Below are positions 35,461 through 45,867 of a stretch of DNA of 64,000 bases, one piece after another; within the stretch, counting starts at the first letter, position 1, and every line of letters starts with the position of its first letter. Where the stretch lies: NCBI GenBank assembly GCA_028456385.1, contig JALNQF010000172.1, positions 29,354 through 93,353 of the forward strand. Reading direction: 5' to 3'. This DNA is from Ophiosphaerella korrae (Eukaryota > Ascomycota > Dothideomycetes > Pleosporales > Phaeosphaeriaceae). The notes under the pieces were generated by a model. It saw only the letters and a program-made list of their open reading frames with translations, did not search any database and was not told the origin of the DNA. Both the position numbers and the translations under genes were made by a program.

Positions 35461-36909
35461 TCAAGCCGGTCCTGCGAGTATGCATAACAATACCGCAAGT
35501 ACCATATCGATGAGCATCCCCATACCTAACGGTATAATCATTGCAGCCGTGGATTTCATTGAAGTCGCCGCTTGAGCTTCTCCTACTTCAGTAGTCTTTG
35601 TATTATTCAATATGCTTTTGATAGGAATCACCAAAGTTTCAGACCCACTCACAATCTCCACTTTGCTTGAACTCAACATGACCGTCGTGCTGCCCATGAC
35701 CATTATGCCGCCTGGGCCAGAAAGCGTCATCTGAGGCCCCATAATCAACTTGCCAATGACTAGAGTATACGTTTGAGAGCCGACTGTGATGTATTCTTTT
35801 GACATGGGGAAAGTGACAGTTGATGTTCCTTTGTAGTCGATAATCACCACACCTAACGGGTCGATGCTGTATGTTGTGCCGCTTATGACTACGGGTGGAT
35901 CGCCAGGGCGGAGAGTCTGGCCAGGGCGGACGATAAGGCCTCCAGATGAGTCAAATGGAACAATAGAAGGTCCAATCGTGATGGCTGGGGTAGCAATGTT
36001 GAAGGCGGGGACTTTGAATGTTGGTGTTCCTTTGCGATCAGTCATCACGACGCCTGAAGGTCCGATACTCATTGTTGTGCCATCTATTGTCAGCGGGGGT
36101 TCGCCTTGTATCGAAGTTACGCCGGGTCATATAATCACCCGACTAGGATTATCGATAGGTAGAATAGACGACCCAACAGTAAGGACTGGTTGATGCGAAA
36201 TGGCTATAGGGATAGCGAAAGTGGTTGTGCCTTTTCCACCTTCTATCGCGATGCCAGAAGATCCGAAGCTAAATGTAGTTCCATCTACAACCTCTGGATT
36301 TTTGCCGGGCTTCAATGTGACCCCGGGTTTGATGACAAGTCCAGTTGAAGGATCCACGGGCACTACAGAACTTCCGATCGTGACTTCAGGTCGAGGGGAG
36401 TCAATATGATCAGCTGCCTGTGTTGGAGTAGTTCCACCGTTCACAGGGCCCTGTGCTGGTTGAACAGGTGGCGATTGGTCTTGAATGCTATCGAAGTTCG
36501 GCCTTTGTGGTCTTTCGGGTCGTGGTGTGACGATAGGCATACCGCCACCTCCTGGCTGTCCTGGTGCTGCCAGGGTGACTACCGGGTGCACGTCTCCCGC
36601 AGTTGGTGTGATTTGCGAGCTGGAAAACATATTTCCTGGTGTTAATGCAATTGGAGGATCGTACGCTGCATACTCGTCGAATCTGCAATTTTTCCAAGCT
36701 GCGTCCAGGTCGCGGATTTGCGGAGGCATCAGGATATATGGGTGATATTCACCCGGCTTAACGACTGAGCAACGTTGTGATGTTTCTGTGCCGTATGACA
36801 TGGCACATATTTGCTGGCCTGAGGAGGCACTCCAAGGGACCGGATCATTGAAGTCATTAAAATTGACGGGCCAGGGCGCAAGGTCCCATTTCACGGGATA
36901 GGGTGTCAC
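35461..36909 (-). pseudogene. Tandem-repeat surface-type hypothetical protein interrupted by one stop
   Basis: One frame runs from about 36909 to a TGA at 36127-36129, and the same frame continues to a natural stop at 35461. The protein has an N-terminal non-repeat part, a Pro/Gly-rich linker, then about three to four repeats of roughly 66 residues. Each carries a variant of TIGSSVVPVDPSTGLVIKPG, a GTTFSFG/GTTYSID element and KGTTTF. The TGA replaces the residue before PGVT; the other repeats have Lys or Arg there. The C-terminus is hydrophobic (MIIPLGMGMLIDMVLAVLL), which fits a membrane anchor or GPI signal. No in-frame ATG is found at the 5' end, where a stop lies just upstream, so a first exon is missing or unresolved. 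Function is unknown; a wall or surface protein is a guess from architecture. Confidence 0.6.
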
Positions 36910-37360
36910 GGGACATGACTAAGCCTCCATACTATATATAGCACTAGCCTAGCTTAGTTGAGAGATCATCACGAAACAAACCGCCCTTTTGTCAACGCGC
37001 GCAACCACGTCATAGTTGCACAAGTTCTGCTAAAGCCACCGCACCGTCGCTTCCTAGAACCACGGCTCTGATAACCGCTACTGCCCCCACAACCACGGCA
37101 AGGGCACCACCGACACTGGAAGCGGCCTTACTCCACCTACCGTACTGGCTGCACACGTTTGGAAGTGGTTCTGCGCTATCCTACCGTAGTGGCTACGTAC
37201 ATAAAAGCCCACCCACCCCCCTCTTTTCTTCTAGGCCCACTTCTACACTCACTTCTCCCCATTGCTCCTTCGTGTCGAATGACAACCACCCGAGACACTG
37301 TCGTCAGAGCATACAATATCGCATCACTTTACAGTCAGAAGAAAAATAGCAACCGTCAAA
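36910..37360. other. Intergenic upstream of the triosephosphate isomerase copy
   Basis: 450 bp with pyrimidine-rich tracts (about 37205-37260) and a Kozak-like tcaaaatgg at the TPI start. It reads like a retained promoter or leader sequence. No separate gene. Confidence 0.5.
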
Positions 37361-38107
37361 ATGGGTCGCTAATTTTTTGTGGGAGGAAACTTCAAGATGA
37401 ATGGAACCAGCAAGTCCATCAAGGAGATTATCTCAAACTTGAACAGTGCAAAGCTCGATCCTAACACTGAGGTTGTCATCGCCCCCCCAGCGCTCTACTT
37501 CACCCTAGCCCGTGAGAATCTCCGTCAAGGCCTCGGAGTTGCTGCGCAAAACATCTTCGACAAGCCCAACGGTGCCTTCACCGGCGAAATTTCCGCCGAA
37601 CAGCTCAAAGACAGTGGCATCACATGGACAATCCTGGGTCACTCAGAGCGCCGCGTCATCCTACAGGAGGACGATCAGTTTGTTGCATCCAAGACCAAGG
37701 CGGCGCTGGATGCTGGTCTGAGTGTGATTCTGTGCTGTGGCGAGAGTCTGGAGCAGAGGGAGGCAAACAAGACGATTGAGGTTGTCACCACCCAGCTGAG
37801 GGCTGTGGCAGATAAAATCAAGAGTTGGAATAAGATTGTGGTTGCATACGAACCCATTTGGGCGATCGGCACCGGTAAGGTTGCGACTACTGAGCAAGCA
37901 CAGGAAGTCCACAAGGCTATTCGCGAGTGGCTCAAGGAGGCCGTTTCCGATGAAGCTGCCGAGAAGACCCGAATTCTGTACGGTGGCAGTGTGACAGAGA
38001 AGAACTCGGGCGAGTTGGCCAAGCAGCCCGATATCGATGGTTTCCTCGTTGGTGGTGCTAGCTTGAAGCCTGCGTTCGTTGACATCATCAACAGCAATCA
38101 GGCATGA
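37361..38107 (+). pseudogene. tpi: Triosephosphate isomerase, intronless, with a stop at codon 4
   Basis: The sequence starts ATG GGT CGC TAA and then reads in frame FFVGGNFKMNGTSKSI to a normal stop at 38107, 249 codons in all, the length of a full TPI. Every catalytic element after codon 4 is present: Asn and Lys in GGNFKMNG, the catalytic His in ILGHSERR, the catalytic Glu in AYEPIWAIGTGK, and the YGGSV phosphate loop. The TAA sits where fungal enzymes normally have Lys (MxRKFFVGGN). Starting at the next ATG (the Met of FKMNG) would lose the catalytic Lys, so that product should be inactive. No intron is present, whereas many filamentous-fungus TPI genes have several; this may be a processed copy. 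A sequencing error at codon 4 is the main alternative. Confidence 0.85.
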
Positions 38108-38149
38108 ATGCATAGCAGTGAAGCGCGATTGTGAAGAACGCAACCTAAC

Positions 38150-38440
38150 CAGGCATCACAACCAAGACCATAGGCTCAGCGAACTCCGTTACAACAGCAG
38201 CAAGCCCCACACAACCAACAGGCGCACCCGCCTCATACAGCAACCAGGACTACTAGGGACGAGCACTACCCCTACCCCCATCAGCAGACAATGCCGCCAC
38301 CGACTCAAGGACCCGACTCTGCATCTGGAGCCCCAGGCTATTCGCAATCCCATCGTGGCGGTGCCCGTCTTACTCCGGCAGAGTTAAAGATAGCTGACGA
38401 CAACGCACGCAAGCACAAAAGTCCCGGCTCATTGATGTCG
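38150..38440 (+). pseudogene. Gln/Pro-rich protein fragment
   Basis: Directly after the TPI copy, one frame reads as a Gln/Pro/His-rich segment (QQQQAPHNQQAHPPHTATRT) with a stop near its start. It continues through MPPPTQGPDSASGAPGYSQS to GGARLTPAELKIADDNARKH. The composition and the last charged block look like part of a real protein, but no start, domain or end could be placed. It runs into the tail of the gene on the opposite strand. Confidence 0.3.
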
Positions 38441-39407
38441 TTGCCGGCCAAGAGTATAGACTCATTGCGAACATACCATTAAAATAGCATGATGTAGAAC
38501 TGCAAGCGCTGCAATAGGGCCTTATTGGCTCAGTATTGAGGACCTGATAGAGGTCGTCCATTGACCAGTAAGACGTGACCGCTGACGAATAACTTGTCTG
38601 CAGTGCCAAACATTCATCAAACGGAATCGTACAATTTGGTAAAGGATCCGATGGGGGATCATCGTACGTGGTGTACGATCGTGTACTGACGTCAATGTAT
38701 ATAGATGTGGATATTTCAGTTGAGACGCTTCCTGCATAACATATGGTTCCACAGGTCTGCGTGCATTGATAATGTTCAGAGGAGAAAGTCGTTAAATCCC
38801 ACTCCCAGGACCATGAATGGGTGTAGGTTTTGATTGGCCCCGTTCTTATAATCCCACTCGGACTGTAGAGATTGTATTCGTATGCCTCATAACTTGCCTG
38901 GCAGGCATTTTTTGTGTTGTTTGCAGTGCCATTCAGCGTGACATTCGGATATAGCAGACTTGTGGGATGCAGAAGCGGCGAATGCGTAATGGTGGCATTT
39001 AGAGAGGCCGAAGTGGCATTCCCTTTGAGTGGTAACGTATTTTTAGTTGCGTTAAATGGAATAGGGAGAGCGGTCGCATTTGCTAGTGTCAAGGTCGTGA
39101 TCGCGTTGACCAAGGCAGTCGATGTGGAAATATTGAAAGATGGCGAAGACGCGGTCCTATTCACGAAAATCGACGAAGTACTGGAGTTCAAGAAATGTCC
39201 AATAGATGATGTATCTAAATTGTTTAGCCTCGCAGTATAATAGTATTCGCCGAAGAAACCAACTAGAAAACAATTGTGCCTTTGACATGCCAAATAACAT
39301 CCAGGCCACGCCCGACCGTGCCACTCGCATCCTTCGAAATCACGGCCGCGCAAAAAAGGAGCGACTGTGGCAACCCCACGGAGAGCCAACATTGCAGCGC
39401 CCCGCAT
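38370..39407 (-). CDS. Hypothetical Asn/Ser/Thr-rich, Cys-containing protein, probably secreted or surface-exposed
   Basis: An open frame of about 345 residues from the Met at 39407 (the frame extends further upstream with other Mets). The middle is rich in N-x-S/T sequons (for example LNGTANNTKN and STSSIFVNRTASS), suggesting heavy N-glycosylation. The C-terminal part has many Cys in patterns such as QCTQTCGTICYAGS and CSACSSTSC. The N-terminus is moderately hydrophobic but is not a clean signal peptide. No family recognised. The uncertain start, the lack of introns and the opposite-strand relic at its end leave open that this is itself a degraded gene. Confidence 0.45.
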   Translation of the reverse strand: MRGAAMLALRGVATVAPFLRGRDFEGCEWHGRAWPGCYLACQRHNCFLVGFFGEYYYTARLNNLDTSSIGHFLNSSTSSIFVNRTASSPSFNISTSTALVNAITTLTLANATALPIPFNATKNTLPLKGNATSASLNATITHSPLLHPTSLLYPNVTLNGTANNTKNACQASYEAYEYNLYSPSGIIRTGPIKTYTHSWSWEWDLTTFSSEHYQCTQTCGTICYAGSVSTEISTSIYIDVSTRSYTTYDDPPSDPLPNCTIPFDECLALQTSYSSAVTSYWSMDDLYQVLNTEPIRPYCSACSSTSCYFNGMFAMSLYSWPATTSMSRDFCACVRCRQLSLTLPE

Positions 39408-40273
39408 AATAAAGAGGATTTCTCGAAGACTCGCTTGCTGGGGCGAGATGCAGTGTTCCTTCCGCCCCCGTATTACGATAATTAGATTGGAACGGCTTAT
39501 GCACATGAGGTTCAGGGGTCCTGATTGGCTAGCCCTAGGGTTATTCTTCAGGGGAATGGTCAAAGACGGTATCAATGCAATTGAGCCAGATTAGCGAGTG
39601 GACTGTGCTTGAGCCGACAACCTGTCAAGGGTCAGTGCATGCCCCGAGATATGTGTTGACTGACATGGGTTGACAAGCACAACTGTTGCATAAATGTGTC
39701 CTATGGTCCAGGCCAAGCAGGGGGCACCAGGTACAGCGGTCACCAGGCACAGCGGTCCAGCGGCTCGATCTCAGCTAGGCAACATCCATATCTACAAGGA
39801 CTCCCTGGCTGATAACCCCATGTTGCTCTTTCCCGATTTCCCAACAGTTTAGCACGACGGACACTCCCGTGCACGATCTCTTTGCCCCGATAAACTTGGG
39901 TCGGTTGATTTTTAAGTTTATGGCAAACCCGGGCGTATCAATTAATGCCCTTGTAAGAGAATTTGCCGTTGTTCGGTATATTCGTTTATTCTCAAGGCAT
40001 GAGAAAATAATGATAGGCTTCCAACATGACGAAAAGAAGCGAAACCTTGCGACTTAAACAGCCATAGCACTCGATATGCCCTGTTACAATCGCACCACCA
40101 AACCTCACAACAGCACAAATTCAAACAAAAATATTCGTATTAAAGGGTACTAAACCGTACATGAAATAGCGCTCACAAAACCGCCCTCATAAGCCATATC
40201 ACTTCACTACTCAACCACCCGTTCAAATACCCAGACCCCCAACGCAACCACATCAACCCCACCAAAGCAAACC
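39408..40273. other. Intergenic, no gene seen
   Basis: Upstream of the Asn/Ser/Thr-rich frame and downstream of the coiled-coil relic. It contains a short imperfect tandem repeat (caccaggyacagcggtc, around 39723-39755). No coding evidence. Confidence 0.45.
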
Positions 40274-40760
40274 TCAAATATGATCATGACCTATAAACAC
40301 AATTAGCACGACTCCCAAACCAACTTGCTTCCAATCTCAAACTTACGTCCAAGCGCCCTTCCCTTCTTTCCCAAAGCCTTGGCCTCACTCTGCTTCAACT
40401 TCGCCAACCGTGCCTCCTCCGCCGCCTCGCGCTCCAGTCGGTGCACGTGCTCTCTTGCCTCTTTGACCGCGTGTTTCGCTGCATATAGCGCGCGGTCGGC
40501 TTCGCGTTCTGCGAGCTCGGCAGATTTGAGGCTTTGGGTTGCGGCGTGGATAGAGGGTCATGCGAGGAGCGGTTGAACATGCCCGAGGTGCGCTTAGGAG
40601 AGGTGCTGGTGTGGTGTGTTTTGGTAGTGGTGGTGGTGTGGTGGGTGGAAGGGGACGAGGAGCGGCGGCGAGAGAAGAGGGAGGCTTTGCGGGTGGGCGT
40701 GGTTGTTGTTGTTGTTGTTGGGGGTGGGGTTACTTCGCGGCGGGAACTGAAGAGAGGCAT
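40274..40760 (-). pseudogene. Small coiled-coil protein gene with a one-base frameshift
   Basis: Two exons, 40347-40760 and 40274-40290, with a GTAAGT...TAG intron. The start MPLFSSRRE, a Thr-rich stretch and KASLFSRRRSSSPS lead to MFNRSSHDP. The frame then has to shift by one base near 40555 to continue with IHAATQSLKSAELAEREADR, the coiled coil EAREHVHRLEREAAEEARL and GKKGRALGR. Total exon length is 431 bases, one short of a multiple of three, consistent with a single-base deletion. I recall small fungal proteins of this layout (basic, Thr-rich head and an Ala/Glu/Arg helix), with no known function. A sequencing error in the run gagggtc could also explain it. Confidence 0.6.
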
Positions 40761-41381
40761 TGTGTTGGTAGTAGTGGGGATTGTGAGAGAAAGAGTCAAC
40801 TAGTACGGATGCTTGGGATGAGTTTTGAGCGTCTTGAACTTGGGAATTGAAGATGGGGGTTTTGTGGGGCTGCGATGTGATGTTTATATGCGATCCGAGA
40901 ATGACATAGGAGTCTTGGTGTGGCCAGGAATCAAGATCACAGAGCATGACGTCAAGGGCTCCCAGAACGAGGGTAGATCGTCCAGTGCAACACATGAATG
41001 TTGCAAACACATCGTCATCGTTCATCAAACGTACAACAATGGACACACAAGATATGAATCGATTGCGACCGATGTTGGAGGATATTTTGAAGACTGAGCT
41101 GGTTAAGCAACCGTTGAGTGGATCCTTTGACCCACTGGAGGCTTGGTGCTTGGTCTACCAACTTTATCCAGCACTAGTGAGCTTAATCGCACTTCGAGAA
41201 CATGGAGTGCGCCGTCTTATCCGGTCAAAAATCCAAGTTATGTGCGTGTACTACTATTCTATAATTGACATCAGGCATTTTAAACTACATTTACAACTCC
41301 GACGCGAGCGCTCGCGCGCAGGTTCTGCGATACAATACCAAGAACGCCTACCATGCGACAGATTCTATGCGTATGAAAGGA
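40761..41381. other. Intergenic, no gene seen
   Basis: A plus-strand frame at 40946-41431 overlaps the transporter 3' end and shows no motif. Nothing else noticed. Confidence 0.5.
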
Positions 41382-43181
41382 TCAGGTACACTGCACAGGT
41401 GCACCTGTGCCCATTGCTAGCTTTTCCGTAGTTTTGATGATCGAAATGACCATAACCGAACACCCAAACGCCACGACCGCCATTGCGAGATACGTTTTCG
41501 GGCCCTTTTTAGACAACTTGATGTAACATAGCGGAGGAAGAATAAAGGCCAATGCGCATGCTGAAGTTGCGCCAAACAGCTCAAACACGACGCCGAGGTC
41601 GCAGGTTAAGAGAGAAAGTGCGAGCGCCGAGACGACTAGGGATGTCGAAAATATCAGATGGCGGTTGGGATGAAACGGCTCGTCTGGGAACCAATAGTTG
41701 TTCATCACTTCTCTGCAGACAAAGGCTTCAAGAGGTAATGTTGTGAGCATATTCAGCCCAAAGAAAAGACGGGCAACATTCACCATCAAGTTGTCCTTGG
41801 GGAAATTGTTTAGCACATTGCCGAGAGTCTTGTCTCCAAAGGTCAAATAGCCAGAGAGAGCCATGACGAGGCAAGCGATCAACGAAATACTAGTGCTGTA
41901 GTGTGTGACCCGGGAAAAACGGTCAATGGTAGGCTTACGAAGGGAGCCATAAATCAAAAGGCTATTGTGATGGCACACAAACGCAAATGATATCACCCCT
42001 ATCGCTTCAAAGATGCCAGAGTGAATGATAAGGGAGCCGCGGAGCTGACCTCTCGATTCAGGCGGAACGCGCCATGCCTGGGTCACGATAGTCACGATGA
42101 TGACACTCATGCTGATCAAGGCGAAGCCACTGGCTTTGGCAAGCTGTGACATGTTAGCCAGGGCGATGCGTTGGGCTTTGGGGTGTAGGTGCCTTTGCAA
42201 TATCTCGATAAAGGGAGAGGGGATATGATATTCCGAGAATGAGAAGGACCATGACGGCGCGGCGGTCAGTAAGAAGCCAGAGGAATGACATGTTGGACAG
42301 CGATGGAAACAAAGCGTCCATGACTTTGGGTATAGTGTCGCCTACAATGACGCAAAAGGCAACCATTCCGCCAAATGCGCTGTCTTTGGTCAGTACGTAG
42401 ACCTGTATCTCCACATGGGTGAACCTACAAAAGCCATTGTGCTAGCGAAATTGCGACCAGGCCTGACCTTCCAAAGCAGTGTTGTACGGTAGCCTGGAAA
42501 GAGTCGGTGCCACTGAGCTTTGAGTTGATGACTATCAGTCGGATAGTCCAGTCCACAACAATGGTGAGTCCAACAAGAAGCACGGTGCCTGTAACGAGGC
42601 CTGCGTTGCGGAAAGCATAGGGTTGTCCTATGATGCCGGCTCCTCTGCGTCTTATTAGAACGTGTCACGGATTCCCCCAAGGGCACACCTTACATTATAC
42701 TATTGGCCATGTTCATGAAAGCGCTTCGCATTCCGCTTCGCGGCCTTGCGCTCTCCAGGTAATCTTCTGGGTCAAAGGCCTCCTCGGCGACCGTGACACT
42801 GGGCGCTTCGATGCCGGTCAGCAGCGGGAGTCGCTGCACCCCTTCCCTGCCAGAGCGCCCATTTGCACTCATGTAGTCATCTCCTTCCAGCTCTATCCAG
42901 TCCTCGCCCCGTGCATCGCCGCTGGGGTTCGATGGGCTCTCTTCAAAGCGTACACGGTTTGGAGTTCTTGGTGCGCCGTCTGGCCGAGGTTGTGCGAAGG
43001 ACGACTGCCGTTTCTGGCTGAAGCCATTGGGTCGGGAGCCCGGCGGCGCTGGTGAGGTCGAGGTGGCTCGGGAGGAGGACGGAGAGGGAGACAGATGCAG
43101 TGGGCTGGGTCTCCGATCTGGCTCAGGTTCAGAGTCGCTGTCGGACGGATGCTCGTGCAGGAGCTTCTGCGACTCGCTCAT
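41382..43181 (-). CDS. Vacuolar-type amino-acid transporter (AAAP/AVT family)
   Basis: Four exons, 42694-43181, 42429-42644, 42193-42379 and 41382-42143, giving 550 residues. The N-terminal 150 residues are hydrophilic and Ser/Pro-rich, as in AVT proteins. The membrane domain then begins with FMNMANSIIGAGIIGQPYA, the conserved first helix of the amino acid/auxin permease family. Later segments are AQWLFAFGGMVAFCVIVGDT, then RDIAKLAKASGFALISM, then FAFVCHHNSLLIYGS and ALSGYLTFGDKT. About eleven helices can be counted. Such proteins move neutral amino acids across the vacuolar membrane. The first two introns are 49 bp with GTAAGG and GTAGGT donors. The third (42144-42192) begins GCACCT, a GC-AG intron with a good branch-like ctaac near the acceptor. 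Confidence 0.9.
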
Positions 43182-44256
43182 CGTGTCATCGTCCAGGTGT
43201 AAAAGGACAGCGAGTGAAGCTTTACGGGTGATGTAAGCGTCTCTGAACTTTCCGGTACTGAGACGGTAGACCCCTGCACGGCTGGTATTTGCCGAAAGGG
43301 GACTAGCGTGCCCACATATTCTTCAGCGCATCAATCTGTTCCTATCCGAATCAAGACTCTGATGGGACTGCAATGTTCATTGTAGAAGTGTTCTGTAGAG
43401 GAGGATCACCATTTCACTGATAAGAGCCTTAGAAAATACCGCCTCAATCTTGCATTGCTTGCTGCTGTATGATCTGCCTCGCACAACACGACCTCGAAGC
43501 AAATGAAGCGCTTTCAATGCCATGCGAGTAAATGCTACTAGGATTTAACTGCTGTTTGATCCAACCCTGATTTCCGTCCACCAATAGGTATGTGCAATGA
43601 AAAACGCTTCTCATTGTTTCTCACCATGTCTTCCAGGGCCATATGTCTTCAAAATCTTAGAGTAACATGCATTGTTACCGATACTTAAAACAGTCTAGCC
43701 CGCATGAGAGAAGCGTGATTCATAATCTATCCTCTATGACCCCATAACCCATCGGTAAAAAAATTATTCACAAGCAAATACTTGACAACGTCAGCACACA
43801 TCTCTCTCTACAACACAACTTCACAGGACTGGATAAAAATAGCTAATCGGTACATTTGCCATTGAGCACTAAATATCGCCGATATTGTAATGGACCAGCA
43901 CGAGCCTTTTGCCATTCCAACATATGACCACAATATTCTGTCGATAAATTCACTGGAAGACTACGAACTGACTGCAGTGTATCTGCCCGATTCTATTCGA
44001 GATAAACATTGTCTCTGATTACGCGCCACCTCTTTTTTGGAACAGTGCGGTAGAGTTGTCGACTTACATTCATTCAAATGTTTAATAAAGGCGCAAAAGC
44101 CATTTGCAAGGAATAGGTGTGAATTGAAAAGATTCCTCGCCTCATCCTGTACCAAAGTTATATTAACCACCAACAACTCAGCCATCCATATCCTTGCCAT
44201 TCATTCCAATCTCACACCATAACTTGGTATGAAACATTTAAAATTTGTGGAACACA
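43182..44256. other. Intergenic, no gene seen
   Basis: About 1 kb of AT-leaning sequence between the transporter promoter and the 3' end of the Cys-rich relic. Short frames only. Confidence 0.5.
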
Positions 44257-45180
44257 TTACGATGTAACGCCAGGCTCATTGAGTGTTGAGCAAGAGCCAT
44301 TTGCACAGCATGCGGGGGGATCCGGAGTGCAGCTGCTTCCGTTGCGATCGCAAGCTCTGTTGTTAGGATCATCGGTCTCCGAGTCGAAATCAGACCAGTC
44401 TTGGTTAGCATCGTTGTCGCGTTCGTCTCGCGGGCCAGAGAAAGATTTACTGCAAATCTCTGTGAAAGCAATTTCCTACGATGAAGCCAATCAACAAATG
44501 ACAACAAAAGCCGTTCGTGTCATAGAGAACTTACTAGAGCAAACTAGACATATGTGTCTGTATTGACAATCGTTTTCTTCCGTTGCTCCTCATCGTCGTT
44601 GACAGCAAGCACACGACACTCTGAAATGGAAAATATTAGCCTAGAATAGACCTAATATAACTAACGGATCCGCTTACGATAGGTGCAATAAGCAACATCA
44701 CCGATATGTAAACCAACAGCGTCCTTGCCGATTCGAGGGCAATGCCTATAGAATGCGGCTAATCTCACTTTTAGTCTTGCCGTCTTTTTTTGTGTCACAA
44801 AATGGTGTAGCCCCATCGGTACCTGGAATTTGCTCATCTGTTGGCTTCCAATAATCGTCTGTGAAGACAAGGAGACTGTAATTCGTCTCGAGCCGGTGCC
44901 GTCTGTATTTTCGCCGATCAAGTTCTTATAAACTTGCCTGATAATTTCGCGGCCATTGTCACCAGAGTTCTTATCACAGAACCAGTATTCGGGATTTGGC
45001 TTGTGTTTGTCGTCATCCATCTTCTCCAAAGCCTTCGCAACGACGGTGACAGCGTCTTTGAGACCCTGGGTCAACTTGTCCTTGTGGCTTTGGTCTGAGA
45101 TATCGTCTAAGTTATGGAGTGCTCGCTTGACAGCCCAGACGGGATTTAGATTACCGAACTGGAAATTTCTGTATACATCT
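44257..45180 (-). pseudogene. Hypothetical Cys-rich protein with an internal stop and no clear 5' end
   Basis: Three exon-like segments splice well: 44678-45180, 44535-44620 and 44257-44475, with GTAAGC and GTAAGT donors and CAG/TAG acceptors. The first reads through NLNPVWAVKRALHNLDDISD and ends GLHIGDVAYCTYR. The second is ECRVLAVNDDEEQRKKT. The third, starting EIAFTEICSKSFSG, ends in a Cys-rich tail with CDRNGSSCTPDPPACCANGS. A TAG at 44544-44546 lies in the second segment, in frame, five codons before the splice donor; a Trp or Gln codon changed by one transition would explain it. The 5' part beyond about 45180 switches frame and no start codon fits. Family unknown; the Cys-rich tail suggests a secreted protein. 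Confidence 0.5.
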
Positions 45181-45361
45181 TAGCAGGAAGACGACCACAA
45201 GGAAGATCCTGCCTGATATGAGCCGCCCGCAGCCTACGCCGGAGCGGTTTGGCGGCCAGCGCATCCGAGATCGCCATTGCTAGGCTCATTCGCTTCTTTA
45301 AAAGATAACTTAGGTCGCCGAGTTCACGTCGCGGAAGAGTATAAGCCAACATGACAGGTTT

Positions 45362-45562
45362 ATGGTCAGGAGTTGGGAAAATGCACTGACGATATCATTA
45401 TTTACCAATTGTCAAGACGTCCGCGATCGTATTTACGCTCTGCTTGGTCTCGTCGACCCTAAAATCGCCATTTCCTCTAGTTATGCGGCATCTCCGGAAG
45501 AGATATTCAGGGTAGCTATCGAATACCGTCTCCCTCCCGACTTCTCCGAATGCAGCTTCTAA
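45362..45562 (+). pseudogene. HET (heterokaryon incompatibility) domain fragment
   Basis: A 66-codon frame containing NCQDVRDRIYALLGLVDP followed by SSYAASPEEIFRVAIEY. The [C/S]xDxRDRIYALLGL motif, then a Tyr-Ser/Ala and an xEVF-like segment, is the hallmark of the C-terminal part of HET domains that control vegetative incompatibility. The N-terminal part of the domain and the rest of such a protein are missing, so this is a relic. It lies next to the Cys-rich relic and the HATPase gene. Confidence 0.6.
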
Positions 45563-45867
45563 CGCTATACTCTTCAAAACTGCTTGAGTAATTTTAAGTA
45601 GTTTTTGTTCAAGCTGATATTTCTCTATACGTAAAAGAGAGGAAACGCATGACGCGAGGGACTCCAGCTATATAGTGTGGCATACTAGGATGCTCATAAA
45701 GTAGAGGGTAGGTGCTGACCCGTGGTCGGTGAGATGAGTTGAATATTCAGGCTTGAGTAACTACATGACGAGCTGGTGCCCGTCCCTATCTCCCCCATCC
45801 GATCCCACTCCGGGCCCCCTATAGAGCCGCAACGCTGGCATAATACTCCCGATCACGTGCGTTTCTA
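45563..45867. other. Intergenic, no gene seen
   Basis: 305 bp between the HET fragment and the 3' end of the HATPase/DUF3883 gene. Nothing noted. Confidence 0.45.

Noticed and set aside
44279..44566. A 95-codon plus-strand frame
   Set aside because: It is antisense to the spliced Cys-rich relic, which has good splice sites and residue patterns.
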